64,000 nt of DNA from Patagioenas fasciata (taxonomy: Eukaryota > Chordata > Aves > Columbiformes > Columbidae), in contig NC_092524.1 in assembly GCF_037038585.1 (NCBI RefSeq), positions 43,343,001 through 43,407,000 on the forward strand. Direction: 5' to 3'. Below are positions 1 through 10,914 of this stretch, piece by piece (positions within the stretch are counted from its first letter, which is position 1; every line of letters starts with the position of its first letter). Position numbers and translations under genes: made by a program. Under the pieces are notes generated by a model that saw nothing but the letters and a program-made list of their open reading frames with translations, did not search any database and was not told the DNA's origin.

Positions 1-924
1 CTGGCCAGGTAAGACTGAGGCAGGTAGTGGTGGCAAAATGAAGGTTGGCAGACAGGACAACCCAAGTGTTTTATTCTGTTCATGTTCCCTGTGGTTTCAT
101 GAGCCCTCTGTCGAAGCTGTCATGTATGTTTTTCTCAGACTACAGATTTTCCCTTCTATCTACAGAGAAACTCACTCAGCAGGCTTTTCAGCTGCTTGAG
201 CTCAGTGCCTGTAATAGCACTGAAAAAAAAAATCAAGGAGAGAATCTGCAACACTGGAATACTTGGCTACTTTTGTGTTTCAGATCTTTCAAGTCTAGGT
301 TGTCCAGACTGCCTCCTGTGGGTATGCCATCAGTCTCCACCTTCTTCCCCTCTGCAAAATATCTCCCTCCAAATGTGTTAACTGAGTCCCTCTGCTGCTG
401 TTGCGGCCTGTGTGCCAAGGAGCTCCAAATGTACCTCACTTTTACTGACCTATTTACCTCCCTTCATCTAATTTCACTTCTTCATCTGTCTTTTCTGACA
501 TCTCTACATGGGTGGCCAGGAACCCCTGAAATTGAAAGGATTCTTCTAGTTAAACTGCAAACACTTTTTCCCCATTTTTTTCTTTTTCCCCACTTGAAAT
601 GATTCCTTTCTGCGTGTTGTTTTAGACTGGCTACCAGAGCTGTTGCCAAGATGTTAAACCACATTGTCATTGTAACTTTGCACTCACTTGTCAATGCTGC
701 TGGAAACACCAGCTGCCCAAAACATCTCCATTCATCATTGCATCAATTATGTCATTCCCAGCCTCATTTCTGCAAGTCCTTCTGTTGGTTCTTTTCCTCG
801 CGTATCTTCAGTTGTAAGCATGTCATGTTCCTACTCAAAGCAGCTAGGAATATGGAAAGCTGTGTTGTGTGTGTAGTTAGCACAGAAGAAAACATGCTCA
901 TATAATCACACAACTTTCCCCCGC
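1..924. other. Unique non-coding sequence at the window edge
   Basis: No gene or repeat is recognised. The first 14 bases contain a consensus-like 5' splice site (CAG|GTAAGA, cut after base 8), so an exon could end at the window edge, but its body would lie outside the window. A long open frame (about 45-602, plus strand) starts with TTG. It has no recognisable domain, is rich in Leu, Ser, Phe and Cys as T-rich DNA would give, and is treated as chance. Confidence 0.5.
920..924. repeat. Left target-site duplication of solo LTR (CCCGC), partner at 1479-1483
   Basis: The five bases just outside the lower-coordinate LTR end read CCCGC and the five just outside the other end read CCCAC. The single difference is a CpG-to-CpA change, the usual product of methyl-cytosine decay. 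A 5-bp duplication is within the range made by retroviral integrases and supports these element boundaries. Confidence 0.6.
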
Positions 925-1478
925 TGTTGTAGCTTAACCCAGCAGGCAGCTGAAGACCACTCCCTGCTGCTGAGTGAGATGGGGTAGAGAATTGGTTAAA
1001 AAAAAAAAATTAAAAATAAAATTTAAAAAAGTAAAACTTGCAGATTGAGATGAAGCCAGTTTAGTAGGACAGAATAGGAAGGCAAAATAATAGTAACAAT
1101 AATGATACAAGAATTTACAAAACGAGTGATGCACAATGCGATTGCTCGCTACCAGCCTGTCCCTGAGCAGCAGTTCCCCCAGCCAGCTTTCCCTTGGCTT
1201 TATATACTGAGCATAACATCACAGGGTATGGAATGTCCCTTTCGTCAGCTGGAGTCCGCTGTCCCATCTGTGTCCTCTCCCATCTGCTTGTGCACCCCCA
1301 GCTCATTTGCTGTTGGAACAGTGTGAGAAGCAGAAAAGGTCGTGAGTCTATGTGAGCACTGTTCAGAAATAACTAAAATATCATTGTATTATCAACATTA
1401 TTCTCATCCCAAATCCAAAACACAGCACTGTACCAGCTACTAGGAAGAAAATTAACTATTCCAGACAAAATCAGGACA
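925..1478 (-). mobile_element. Solo LTR of an avian ERVL-type endogenous retrovirus
   Basis: Read on the minus strand, this 554-bp unit begins TGTCCTGATTTTGTCTGG, continues with GAATAGTTAATTTTCTTCC and TAGTAGCTGGTACAGTGCTG, and carries a TATATAAAG box about half-way. It then has a TGTGCATCACTCGTTTTGTA block and ends GGGTTAAGCTACAACA. This order matches an LTR family widespread in birds that I associate with ERVL-type elements. The ends are TG...CA and the flanks form an imperfect 5-bp duplication. No gag, pol or env sequence lies beside it, so it is a solo LTR left by LTR-LTR recombination. An A-rich expansion (about 1000-1030) and scattered substitutions show it is not recent. The avian LTR call is strong; the exact subfamily is not determined. 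Confidence 0.88.
1198..1206 (-). promoter_or_regulatory. TATA box of the solo LTR
   Basis: The plus-strand bases ctttatata read TATATAAAG on the minus strand, in the middle of the LTR, where the U3 promoter is expected. Transcription would run toward lower coordinates from near 1170. Whether the promoter still works cannot be told from sequence. Confidence 0.6.
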
Positions 1479-3141
1479 CCCACCCAAACCTGTGCGTCAA
1501 TGTCTTTAACCAGAACTGTTACCTCTTTGAAGCAGGATCTGCACCACTAATTTGTATGGCAATCAGGGTTCAGGTCTCACAGACATTTCTGAGAATAATC
1601 ACTGACACAATGATCACGCTGATCATGAAGGATAATTGCTCCTGATTTCTTAAGGTTACCAGTCACAAATAGTCAATTTAAGACAATGTGTTAGATCTGT
1701 TGTGAAGAAGTCTGGCATTTTTTTCAGCCATTACTTCACACACAAAAACGGCCAACCTTTCATCAAGACAATTAAAATGTGTTAGAAATCTGTTTCAAGA
1801 GTTAGTGTGGGGTAAGCCCCTGAAAAAACTAGACCTAGGTGACTCTGGCTCTAGACTGTAGAAGACCAAGGTCTACATTCAATTGACAAAGCTGTAACAC
1901 TAATTCTCAAATTCATTTGCCATCAACATGATTACATTCATTCAAGTATAACACAGGTTGAACAGATTTAACCCTGAAACCTTATTTTACTAGTATCAAT
2001 TCTAACAGTTTTTCTTGTTTGCCTCTAGAACATACTGACAAATACTAAATCTGTTTTTTGTGACTGTGTAGAGCCCCATTCATTACATTTATGGAGAAAA
2101 AAAAAAATCTTTTACTGATTTCTAAGAAAACCGAGGCCAGGTTTGTTTCCTTAGTCTTACATCTCTGTGACAGAAGACTCTTATCCCTCTCTTTTCCTGG
2201 AATACAAGTAATTTTCATGTTTCCTCTGTGTATAATAAAAGTAGTTACCCTCTGGCCAACTCAGATTGTTGCTTCTGAAAATTGTTTTTCTCTCCGATTT
2301 TATGGGGCAATGTAATTATTTGAATTGCAAGAGCACTGTCTGAACAAAAGCTGGGATATCAAACCTATCAACTCACAGATTTCCTAGACAGTCAGTGGCT
2401 GTAACAAAGCTTTCTATCTTTTTCTTTGCATAACAAGCCAATAAAAGCGCAGTCACTGAAAGAACCAGTTTGTGCTGTTGAAACATGTGCATTTTAAAAG
2501 CCAGTAACCCAGCTGTTACGAGGAACTTTAATATTTAACGCACAGATTAAATGCATATTTAAATACTCGTGCAAGCATGCAACTCATGCAAGCAGCAAAA
2601 CATACTTTGCTTTAACACAAGGTCCCTGTTGTATCAGAAGGATGAAGCAGGGAAAACAGCATTCCTTGGTGACCTTATAATCCTTGCATCTGAGAGCGAT
2701 ATCAGATCCTTGCTACATCACAAGGAAAGTTTACATTCAACTCCTGAAATATGCCTACCTCTTTTTCAGATCCTTAACAAAGAAAACAGTCAGGAACAGA
2801 ATTATGGATAACATGCTTACCAACAAGTGACAATGGCAACACTGTCCTCAGCAGTGTGTAAAGTAGAAAACCAGTCTGTATCCTGCTCTAGAAAGGCAGG
2901 CAAAGAAAACAAGACAGAGAAAATCCAGAAAAGTAGCTAGGTCTTGTTTAAAAGTGGGTAATAAATGCCTCAACAAAACTGTGGTACTTGCCACTTCTCA
3001 CATCACTCGGCAGCAGGGACTGACAGATTTGCTTTGCAAGAACAGTCATGGTAAGACATTCTGATGCATGGGACACTTTTCTGAGCTTCTCTGGTTCCCC
3101 CTCAGCTGCCCATGTGCAGACCCTTTCTACTCAGCAGCTGG

Positions 3142-3206
3142 CAAAAACAAACAAACAAACAAAACCAACCACACAACAAAAAAACCCCACCACAACATAC
3201 CACCAT
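3142..3206. repeat. CAAA/CA-rich simple sequence
   Basis: Several perfect CAAA units are followed by interrupted CAAC/CCAAC units and an A-run. This is a low-complexity purine/C tract with no coding content. Confidence 0.75.
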
Positions 3207-3528
3207 TAGACACCTTGTTCCTACTCTTACGGGTTGCTTGTCTAACTAAAACTAGTCATTGCACTCCAGAATAGATCTAAGCATCTAACCTGTGCTTGTT
3301 CTCTACACTTATGCTCTTAGCTGCCTAAAACTTCTGAATGGAAGAGACTAAGAGCTAAATGCTGCTGGATGTAGCTCCTTTTCTTAAACCATTTAGCAAT
3401 AATTAGTCTAACATTTCCAAGAATCCCACCCTAGGCTTCAGAAAAAGGCAGATAAATCTTGTAAATTGTAGTTTTAATACTGAGAAACATGTTTTGATTG
3501 AGATAGCTCTGCTTTTTGATTAAAGTAT

Positions 3529-3544
3529 AAAAAAAAAAAAAAAA
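3529..3544. repeat. Poly(A) run (A16)
   Basis: Uninterrupted A homopolymer. No retroposed gene body or SINE is recognisable upstream, so there is no support for calling it the tail of an element. Confidence 0.85.
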
Positions 3545-6500
3545 CAAGTGAAGCAGAGCTTGTCAATAATACTGAACTTGTCACCTTACAATGTATGCAA
3601 TAATTTAACATTGTGTGCTCAGCATGCATGAAGCATTTTGTGTTAATGCTGTATTCATAATGGTGTATCTGAACTGCACAAACAATACATAATTGAGTCA
3701 AAACTAAAACAAAATAAACACACTTCTCCAGAGTGCAGAGTTTGAATAGAAGGATTAAAAAGGGTCTGAAGTCAGTTGTCATGACCCTCTCTTTGCAAAA
3801 ATATCAGGCGACAGGTCAGATACACCCCATGAAAGTTAGCATCACACCAGTGGCTTCAAAGAGATTACACTGATTTAAAACATCTCACGGCATTTGTATT
3901 TTGACACCTTATAATAAATATCTGGTCTTTATTGTCCTTCATAATGCATGAACACTTAGGATCAGATTAAAAGCACTAAGGCTTCTAACTCTACTGAAAT
4001 TTTATTGATTTCAATGGACCCTTAGACACAAGGGTGAAACTCGTGTGAATCTGAGCCTTAGCCAGTTACTACTCCTTGGCACCTACAATTCCATTTATGA
4101 TCAAATGGAATATAAGGAAGTGTTATATAGAATGCAGGACAAGAAAAATAGAAAAGGAAATAACTTGTATGGATTTTGTTTGGGGGTTTTGTTTGCTTGG
4201 GTTTTTAAATAAGAAAAAACTAGGGTCTCATAACAAAGGTGATTTTTGCCAAGGACGTGGATAGGGGGAAAACATACTATACTACATGATGAAATTGTTT
4301 AAAGTCAATACAAAAACCAGGTTGACCACAGGCATCCTTTCAAACAGCTATCAGTAGTACGGTCTCAGCATCAAGGGCAAGTAATTTTGGATTTTCACCC
4401 AAGAAAACAAGAGTCTGTGAAAGAAAATTTGTTCATCCCATTTAAGTGTGAGACTTAACTGAAGACATTGAGGTCTCTGTCAAAATTAGTGACATCCTAG
4501 AAGCTGCATTTTCCATTAGCTGCAGGAAAAAGCCTTTCAGCCGCATTGAATGGCAATAGCTATTATACATGCTTGGATGAGGCAGCTTCATTTCTCATTT
4601 ATCAAGCTGGTTTCCTCTGTACAAACACCCCTCTATCCAAGTGCTCAGAAAACTACTTTTAAATACTCTTTTATATTTTCAGAGGTGCATGCTAGCTTTG
4701 CCATTTTCATCCAAGACAGTAATTTTAAACTGATGAACCTTTAGCTATGACAATCTAAAGGTCATTTAGGGAGTGCTGCTTTCCATGTAGCCAATTCTCA
4801 CCATATACTCAACTCCTATGCAGTTGATTTACTTCTGCACATAACCAACTCATTCCTTTCCTGTCAGAAAACATTTTTATTTTACTCCAGTCATTCTCAC
4901 ACATCACTGGCTGCTTGGGCTAAAAATTATTTTCTTAGATGTATTCAGTCTTGCCTTTATCATCACTGCTTCAGGTGATAAAGGATTCCAGTATCTGGAT
5001 AACTTAGCACATTCCCAGGGATTCCTCCAGCCCACCACCGTCTAGCAAAAACACCAAGGAGGGTGGCAATACAGGCACCACAGACCTTCTGAATTGATCA
5101 CCCCTCTTCCTGATTCACTACCAGTGTGTTTGCCATTCCTGCTAGTCTTGAAAATCACACAGAACTTACTGCCTTAGTGCCGTGTTGCAGCTTCAAAGAT
5201 CAGCAAAACAACTCTGTTCAGAAAAATGTGTTCCTCTGTTTTCTGAAACTTGATTGATCCAAGTTCAGATTTTTTGCTGTTTGTGTCACTGAAACATTAT
5301 TCTAACTCCATAAAAGTGTCTAGTAATCAAATTCAAGGGAGGGGGGCAAACCAAACACAGTTTTGAAGGTTCAGATCTATTTCTAACCTCACATCTTATT
5401 CAGCAGGATTTTTAACTAAACATTTTGACATATAGTGACTTACTTCTAACTTAAACAAAAAACACAAAAAAAAGTCAGAATGGTGTTGCAGCATTTTCTT
5501 ATGATCTAAGGCATATGAGCAAGTCTGACTCTTTGGGATGAAGCTTCCTCACACAACCCGAGCTGTCTTTTGTGGCAGACAGGTACATACATTGTTGTTC
5601 TCTGCCCCAACAGGATCAAAAAGAAGTTGTACCAGGCTTCTCTACTTGTAAGCCTCTGATCAGCTTCAATCCATAACCCATATTTGATCTTCATTCTGCA
5701 GACTAAAGCTTGCCATATTGTCATCACATTCGTTAACATGTTAAATGAGGAAAAAAAATACTGCTGCGTTTTGGAAACAGAATGAACTTTTGTGCTCTCA
5801 AAGGAAGAAGGAGTTTTTTGGCTCTCACTTCATTCAGCTGCCAGCCAGCACTTGGACCCTCTGCTCAAATTTACACAGCGATCACCTTGCTTGGTTTTGG
5901 AGACCTCTTCTGACCCTACTGCAAATTCTGCTGCTTCTAGTGGCATCCAGCAATGAGAGCTTTGACAGGGAACCTGGAAATGTGCCCCATCACAGAGCAG
6001 CAGTGGTAAAGGCTGTTCTCCCCCAACTGACTCAATACCTTAAGAATTGGGAAAATCAGGGTGGATGGGAAGACAATCCAGTCATCTACTCCACTCCTGA
6101 TTGAAGCACATCCTCAAATTTCAGCCATTAGAAGACCTCTATCCATTCTTGTCTTGTGTCCTTCATGGGCACAGGCATCACTTTCAGATGCAAGATCTCT
6201 CCTTCTCTCACTACAAGTATCTAGAGCAACTTGAACGCTGAACGTTTTCAGGGAAACATATATATCGAATGGTGGTGCAAAAGCCTTCAATTTGCATAAT
6301 TTGTTATTTTCTACACACGGGACAGCCTGTACCAATTAAAATTAAATGAAGTCCTGCAAAATATCCTTCTAGCGGCTTTTCAGGTCCAAACAGCTTGGCA
6401 CCTCACATGGTATCAAACCACTCTGTCTACACAGAGCACAATTTTGATGTGTTGACTGAACACAGCACAGTGCTCTTTGCTCTCACCCCCAAGCTTAAAA

Positions 6501-7508
6501 AGAAATCCTATAAAAGATGCAGCAAGTTTGGGGGACTTCATTTCTATCACAATTTACATTCAAATCTCTGCAGTGTGATTAAATAACCCCTCGTTTTCCC
6601 GGTGCTGTATGGAGGCTTGGGTTGAGGAACAGTTGCTGTTAAGTACATTTATCCTGCTCTTTCTCCTTTTGCTTGAAGGAGTTCTTGGTAATATATAGCT
6701 ATTTTGAGGTCAAATCAGTTACTGTAGTCTAGGGTGGCATTTCTGGACTGGAAGCAAAGGCATCCCCAGTTTAACAAGACTTAATAGAGGTTGTTAAGGG
6801 TGTCTGACATTTTCGACCTTTGCTTTTGTGTTTCAGAGCTTGAATAGGTCTGACTTAATCAGACAAAAGCAGTATAAGAACGCATGCAAGTGCAAAGGCT
6901 CAGAAAAAAATACACTTATAGGAAAAGTTACCAGTTTGGTAACTTCAAACCTCAGACAAACAAATTATGGATCACACTGATGAGGACACGTAGAGCCAAC
7001 AGGAGAACTTTAACTGGTTAGAAATCATGAAGAGATCATGCCAGCACCATAGTTTTAAGGGCATGGAGAACCCCACCCCCACACACACTTTACTTTCTTA
7101 AATAAAGGTTAAGGAAAGTCTAAATGTGAACCCAGTTGGGGTTTTTGGTTGGTTGTTCTTTTATGACATAGTCAGGCTTTGGAAATGTCCACACAGAAGC
7201 ACAACAGTTTTCTCTGTGCCTGGCTGTCTCCTCTTTCTACACTGGGGATGGTTTTCTCTCTGAAGGGGGGAACCTTTCTTCTGAGGACACAAAGGGCAGA
7301 TAAATTCAAACCATCCAAAGTTCCCAGACTAGCAGAAACCTTCAAGGTCCCACATGTAATCTCTCTCCAGTTTGGCTAGGAGCCTGAAAAACAGGCACTG
7401 ACATCAGTTGATATGCATTTTCTGAAGCTAATGATTTGTGTGACCCAGCTAAGAGCCAGCTGGGGGTGAGGGGTTAAAAAAACATGTTCTTTTCTCATTG
7501 GGTTCATT

Positions 7509-7575
7509 GCTCCTTTTTGGAGCGCTAAGTGGGTAGTTTACTCCCAAATGTCACTTTTAGCTCCCGCTTGGAGCT
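7509..7575. repeat. Pair of short hairpins with related stems
   Basis: GCTCC-ttttt-GGAGC at 7509-7523 and AGCTCC-cgctt-GGAGCT at 7559-7575 are perfect inverted repeats with 5-base loops and the same GCTCC/GGAGC stem, 35 bases apart. The arms could also pair across the two hairpins. No function is implied. Confidence 0.6.
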
Positions 7576-8840
7576 GGTGCACTGTGTCAGGACCCTGGTT
7601 TTTATTATTTTCACCTGCCCTTTTTCCACACATTATTACTACTTCTATTGTCTCCTCTCCTAAAAATAAAGGGACATTGACATAAAAAATTCACCACACT
7701 GTGCCTATGGAAATATATATCACACAGACTGCCCCTGAAGTTTCATAATGTCAAAGCTTTGATAGGAAAATTATACTGTATCCCAGGTCTAAGTTATTCC
7801 AACAAAGGTAAACATGACATTGCGACTTGTAAAGTCAACGGATTAGTAGCCCACACCCTACCACCAAATAGCTTATCTATCTGCATTGCTGACAATCCGC
7901 CCTTTATCAGAACAACATTCATTTTGTAACATTAAGGTCAATATCTTGGGAAAGAAAAATAAATCATAGCAGACACAGTTCTATTATAATTTTCAACAGC
8001 TTCTGGAAATCATTACATCATTTGGGGCTGTAGGTTTGAATTCTCTAACCTAATGGCACTCTGTCACCCAGACCCAAGATGCAGGTGTGCTGATTTACAG
8101 CACAAATCATGCAAAATACATTGCAGCAAACTTGTACAGGTGGAGACAGACACACACACAGGTATATAGAGCTGGAGTTGATGTAATCAATAGTGGCAAG
8201 GATAAGATTCCTCCAGACATCAGTTAAAGAAAAAGTAGTTTATATTTTAGAATATTATCTTAAAATGCTCTTGGAAATACAAGCATATTTAGACAACTGA
8301 TAGGAAAAAGTTTCTAAAACAAATGAAGCTAAAAAATATTTATCTCTAAATCAAGATAAGTTCAGAGGAGGGGAAGAATAGGAAGATAGTTATCTGAAAA
8401 CCCCAGGACATAACAGTATAGAACTGAAGGATAACAATTTAGATAAATGTAATTAAAATATTTTCTGCTGTATATTAGATTTGGACTTCCTTATACTTCT
8501 TATTTTGGAGTCCAAACTGATGTAATCTAAAACATAATAGAGACAGCCAAAGCAACTGGGAGAATTACATTTACAAGTAAGAAAACAAGTAGTCTAGCTA
8601 ACATCCAGGTTCTGAGGTTATTGATCTTTTTCAATCTCAACCAGATACGAATTAACCAAGAATGAGCTTGAAGGTAATTCAAGAAAACTGAATAGTTAGG
8701 AAGTTAAGGACTTGAGTGGCAAATTTATAATTGCTTTTGGTAGTTTCTGGCCTGATGATTTATTTTTGTTTTGTGGGCCTGTTTGGCAATGGCCATTGTA
8801 ACCACTGACAAAAGAAAATAAGCAAGGAACTGCTAATACC

Positions 8841-8855
8841 AAAAAAAAAAAAAAA
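8841..8855. repeat. Poly(A) run (A15)
   Basis: Uninterrupted A homopolymer with no associated element recognised. Confidence 0.85.
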
Positions 8856-10811
8856 TCCACAAGGTGTATTAGTAAATACGGGGTTTGGTCAGATGAGAAG
8901 GTGGGCCTTTTTGTATGAGTAAAGCACAGCACACAACATGGGATAATGCACCAGATGTTAGACAGTAAATCTTGTAGAAGATTCTTCCTCATAGACACCT
9001 AGAACGAAAGTCAAGCTGCAGGCTTTCAGTGACAGTTGTAATGAAATGTTTACTGCATAGCTAAAGAAAACAAAAGACTGAAAGATAAACAGAGGAGCTT
9101 GGCAACAAATTGTATCTTTGAAAATCAAATGATAGGTGAAAAATGGGGAGTTTATCTTAGCCAAGTGCTCTGGAATGAGTGTAGTTAAGATAAAAGAAAG
9201 ATTTAGACACCTTTTGCATGGCTTTGTGCCAAGAACCAAAAATTCCTGCAGTCCTTTTAATGAGGCCGTATATAGATGCGATTTATTCCAGGGGGGATAA
9301 CAATTCAGTCCACATTTTTTGAAAGAAAGTGCAATACTCAACGGACTCAAAATGTCCGTTAGGAACAAAACTGAGTTTTAGACAGACTCTTCCACACCTC
9401 CTCTGAAGAAACATCAAGGTTTTGCTGCCAGCAAATTACAGCTCGGGGATCTGGGACTTTGTTTGACCTACACAGAAGAAAGTGCGCTAAAGCTATTGAA
9501 ACTTAATATTTGTTTTTTCCTAACAGCCATAGGAAGCTGAGACTCTTCAAAAGAAATGTTGGTCTCTGATGTATCTCTGGCACTATTTGAGAATTCAGAA
9601 TTGTTCCAGACCAACAATTGCAGTGTATTCAATTTGATATGCTAAAGAATTTATTATCATCCATGACAAACTCCTGAAACCCCATGCCTGAGACCAAGTT
9701 TCTCATGTGGTTTTTTTTGATGCTTTGTCTGAATATTTTCACTGTTTTCCTATTGTATCAATTAATACAATACTAATACTTTCAGTTTCCCGAGATACTG
9801 GATCACAGCCATGCAGTACGTGCATGCATGTAAATACAGACCTTAATTCACATTTCTTCTCCTGGTCCTCAAGAGAGAAGATTTCCAGTTCAGGGGTATT
9901 TGATGATCCAGCAGGAATACCTAATAGAAATTTTGGCTTAATAGCTTCCGTAGCTGTAAGGCATCTTCAGATAGTTTATTTCTGTTTACCACAAGCTCAG
10001 TTATTAGCCAAACCCTCTAGCCATCAAGCAAATTATCTTATGCTCTTGGGAAACATGGATGGTCATGTCCATTTAATCTTCAGATGGAAATTAATGAACT
10101 AATTTAAGCAACTGAATTCTTGCACCACTGCTTATTTCTTCCAAAGAGGCCAAAATATAAATACTGAAATGAAATTAAACAATCTGAAGTTTTTTATGTC
10201 ATGTTACAAAGAAGGAAAAGTAGACCCTGCTCTACTCATGAGTTCTTGGACTCTAAAGCATCCTGAGAATGGAATCACACAGGATATGGGTGGAACACCA
10301 AAACAGTGATCTTTAAACAGAAAAGTAAGCACCATCTTCAGGCCACAAACTGCTGCCTTTTAGGCATGCAGATAGCATCCACTCCTGATAACTTCATTAG
10401 AGTGACCATACTTAGGTCCAGGCCAAAAGTCCTCTCAGACTTCCCACAATGGTTTAAACTCCAAAGGAGCTACAGAAGTGCAACTCAGTATTTTGAAAAT
10501 ATTATTTCATGGCTTGACCAGAGAGTCACCTGGGATGCATAGCTCTGCAAGTCAGATACTTTGACAACTGTGAAATGCTCTTCTGTTCCCTTGAGATAGG
10601 AAGTATCTCTAGTTGGAGATTTACTCTTTGGCCTTTCGTCTTACACACACGGCTGCTAAAATGCTGACTGGCCAGGACCTCCAGGCACAACATTGGGGGG
10701 AAAAAGTAATCAAAACACATTCTTCATCCTGAAAGATATCATAAATAGGCTTTTAGGACACTTAATGCCATTTGTGGTTCCTTCAGAAATGTGTGCGACA
10801 CTGAGCTATGC

Positions 10812-10914
10812 CATCTCATCTAGGTGTTCCTGCTCTGGCAGGGGGATTGAACTAGATGATCTTTCGAGGTCCCTTCCAATCCCTAACATTCTGTGATTCT
10901 GTGTGATTCTGTGA
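10812..10914 (+). mobile_element. CR1 LINE, 5'-truncated 3' end
   Basis: The CR1 3' UTR consensus reads through clearly: a 'ctctggcaggggg' block, 'gaactagatgatctttcgagg', 'tcccttccaatccctaacat', then the octamer tail (ATTCTGTG units with one GTG insertion), ending at GTGATTCTGTGA. About 100 bp survive. CR1 copies are normally cut at the 5' end during insertion and make no target-site duplication, so this is a standard short copy. It is the best-preserved CR1 tail in the window and the only one on the plus strand. Confidence 0.93.

Larger units (their letters stand above)
1479..10811. other. Long unique non-coding stretch, no gene recognised
   Basis: About 9.3 kb without a recognisable exon, RNA gene or clear interspersed repeat. 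Open frames such as 8958-9368 (minus) and 9707-10102 (plus) are 130-136 codons. They have no domain and AT-driven composition, and are treated as chance. Small structures are a perfect 7-bp inverted repeat with 3-base spacer at 1610-1626 (ATGATCA cgc TGATCAT), simple A-rich tracts at 3142-3206, 3529-3544 and 8841-8855, and two small hairpins at 7509-7575. A segment near 3958-4062 ending GTGAATCTGAGCCTTA faintly resembles old amniote repeats but is too eroded to call. Confidence 0.6.

Noticed and set aside
45..602. 185-codon plus-strand open frame
   Set aside because: Starts with TTG, has no recognisable domain, and its composition follows the T-rich DNA. Its length is near the chance maximum I estimate for 64 kb in six frames.
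3958..4062. Possible ancient amniote repeat ('attgatttcaatggaccctt', 'gtgaatctgagcctta')
   Set aside because: Short resemblance only, no inverted ends or extended alignment.
9707..10102. 131-codon plus-strand frame
   Set aside because: No domain, no flanking splice signals that make sense, chance length.
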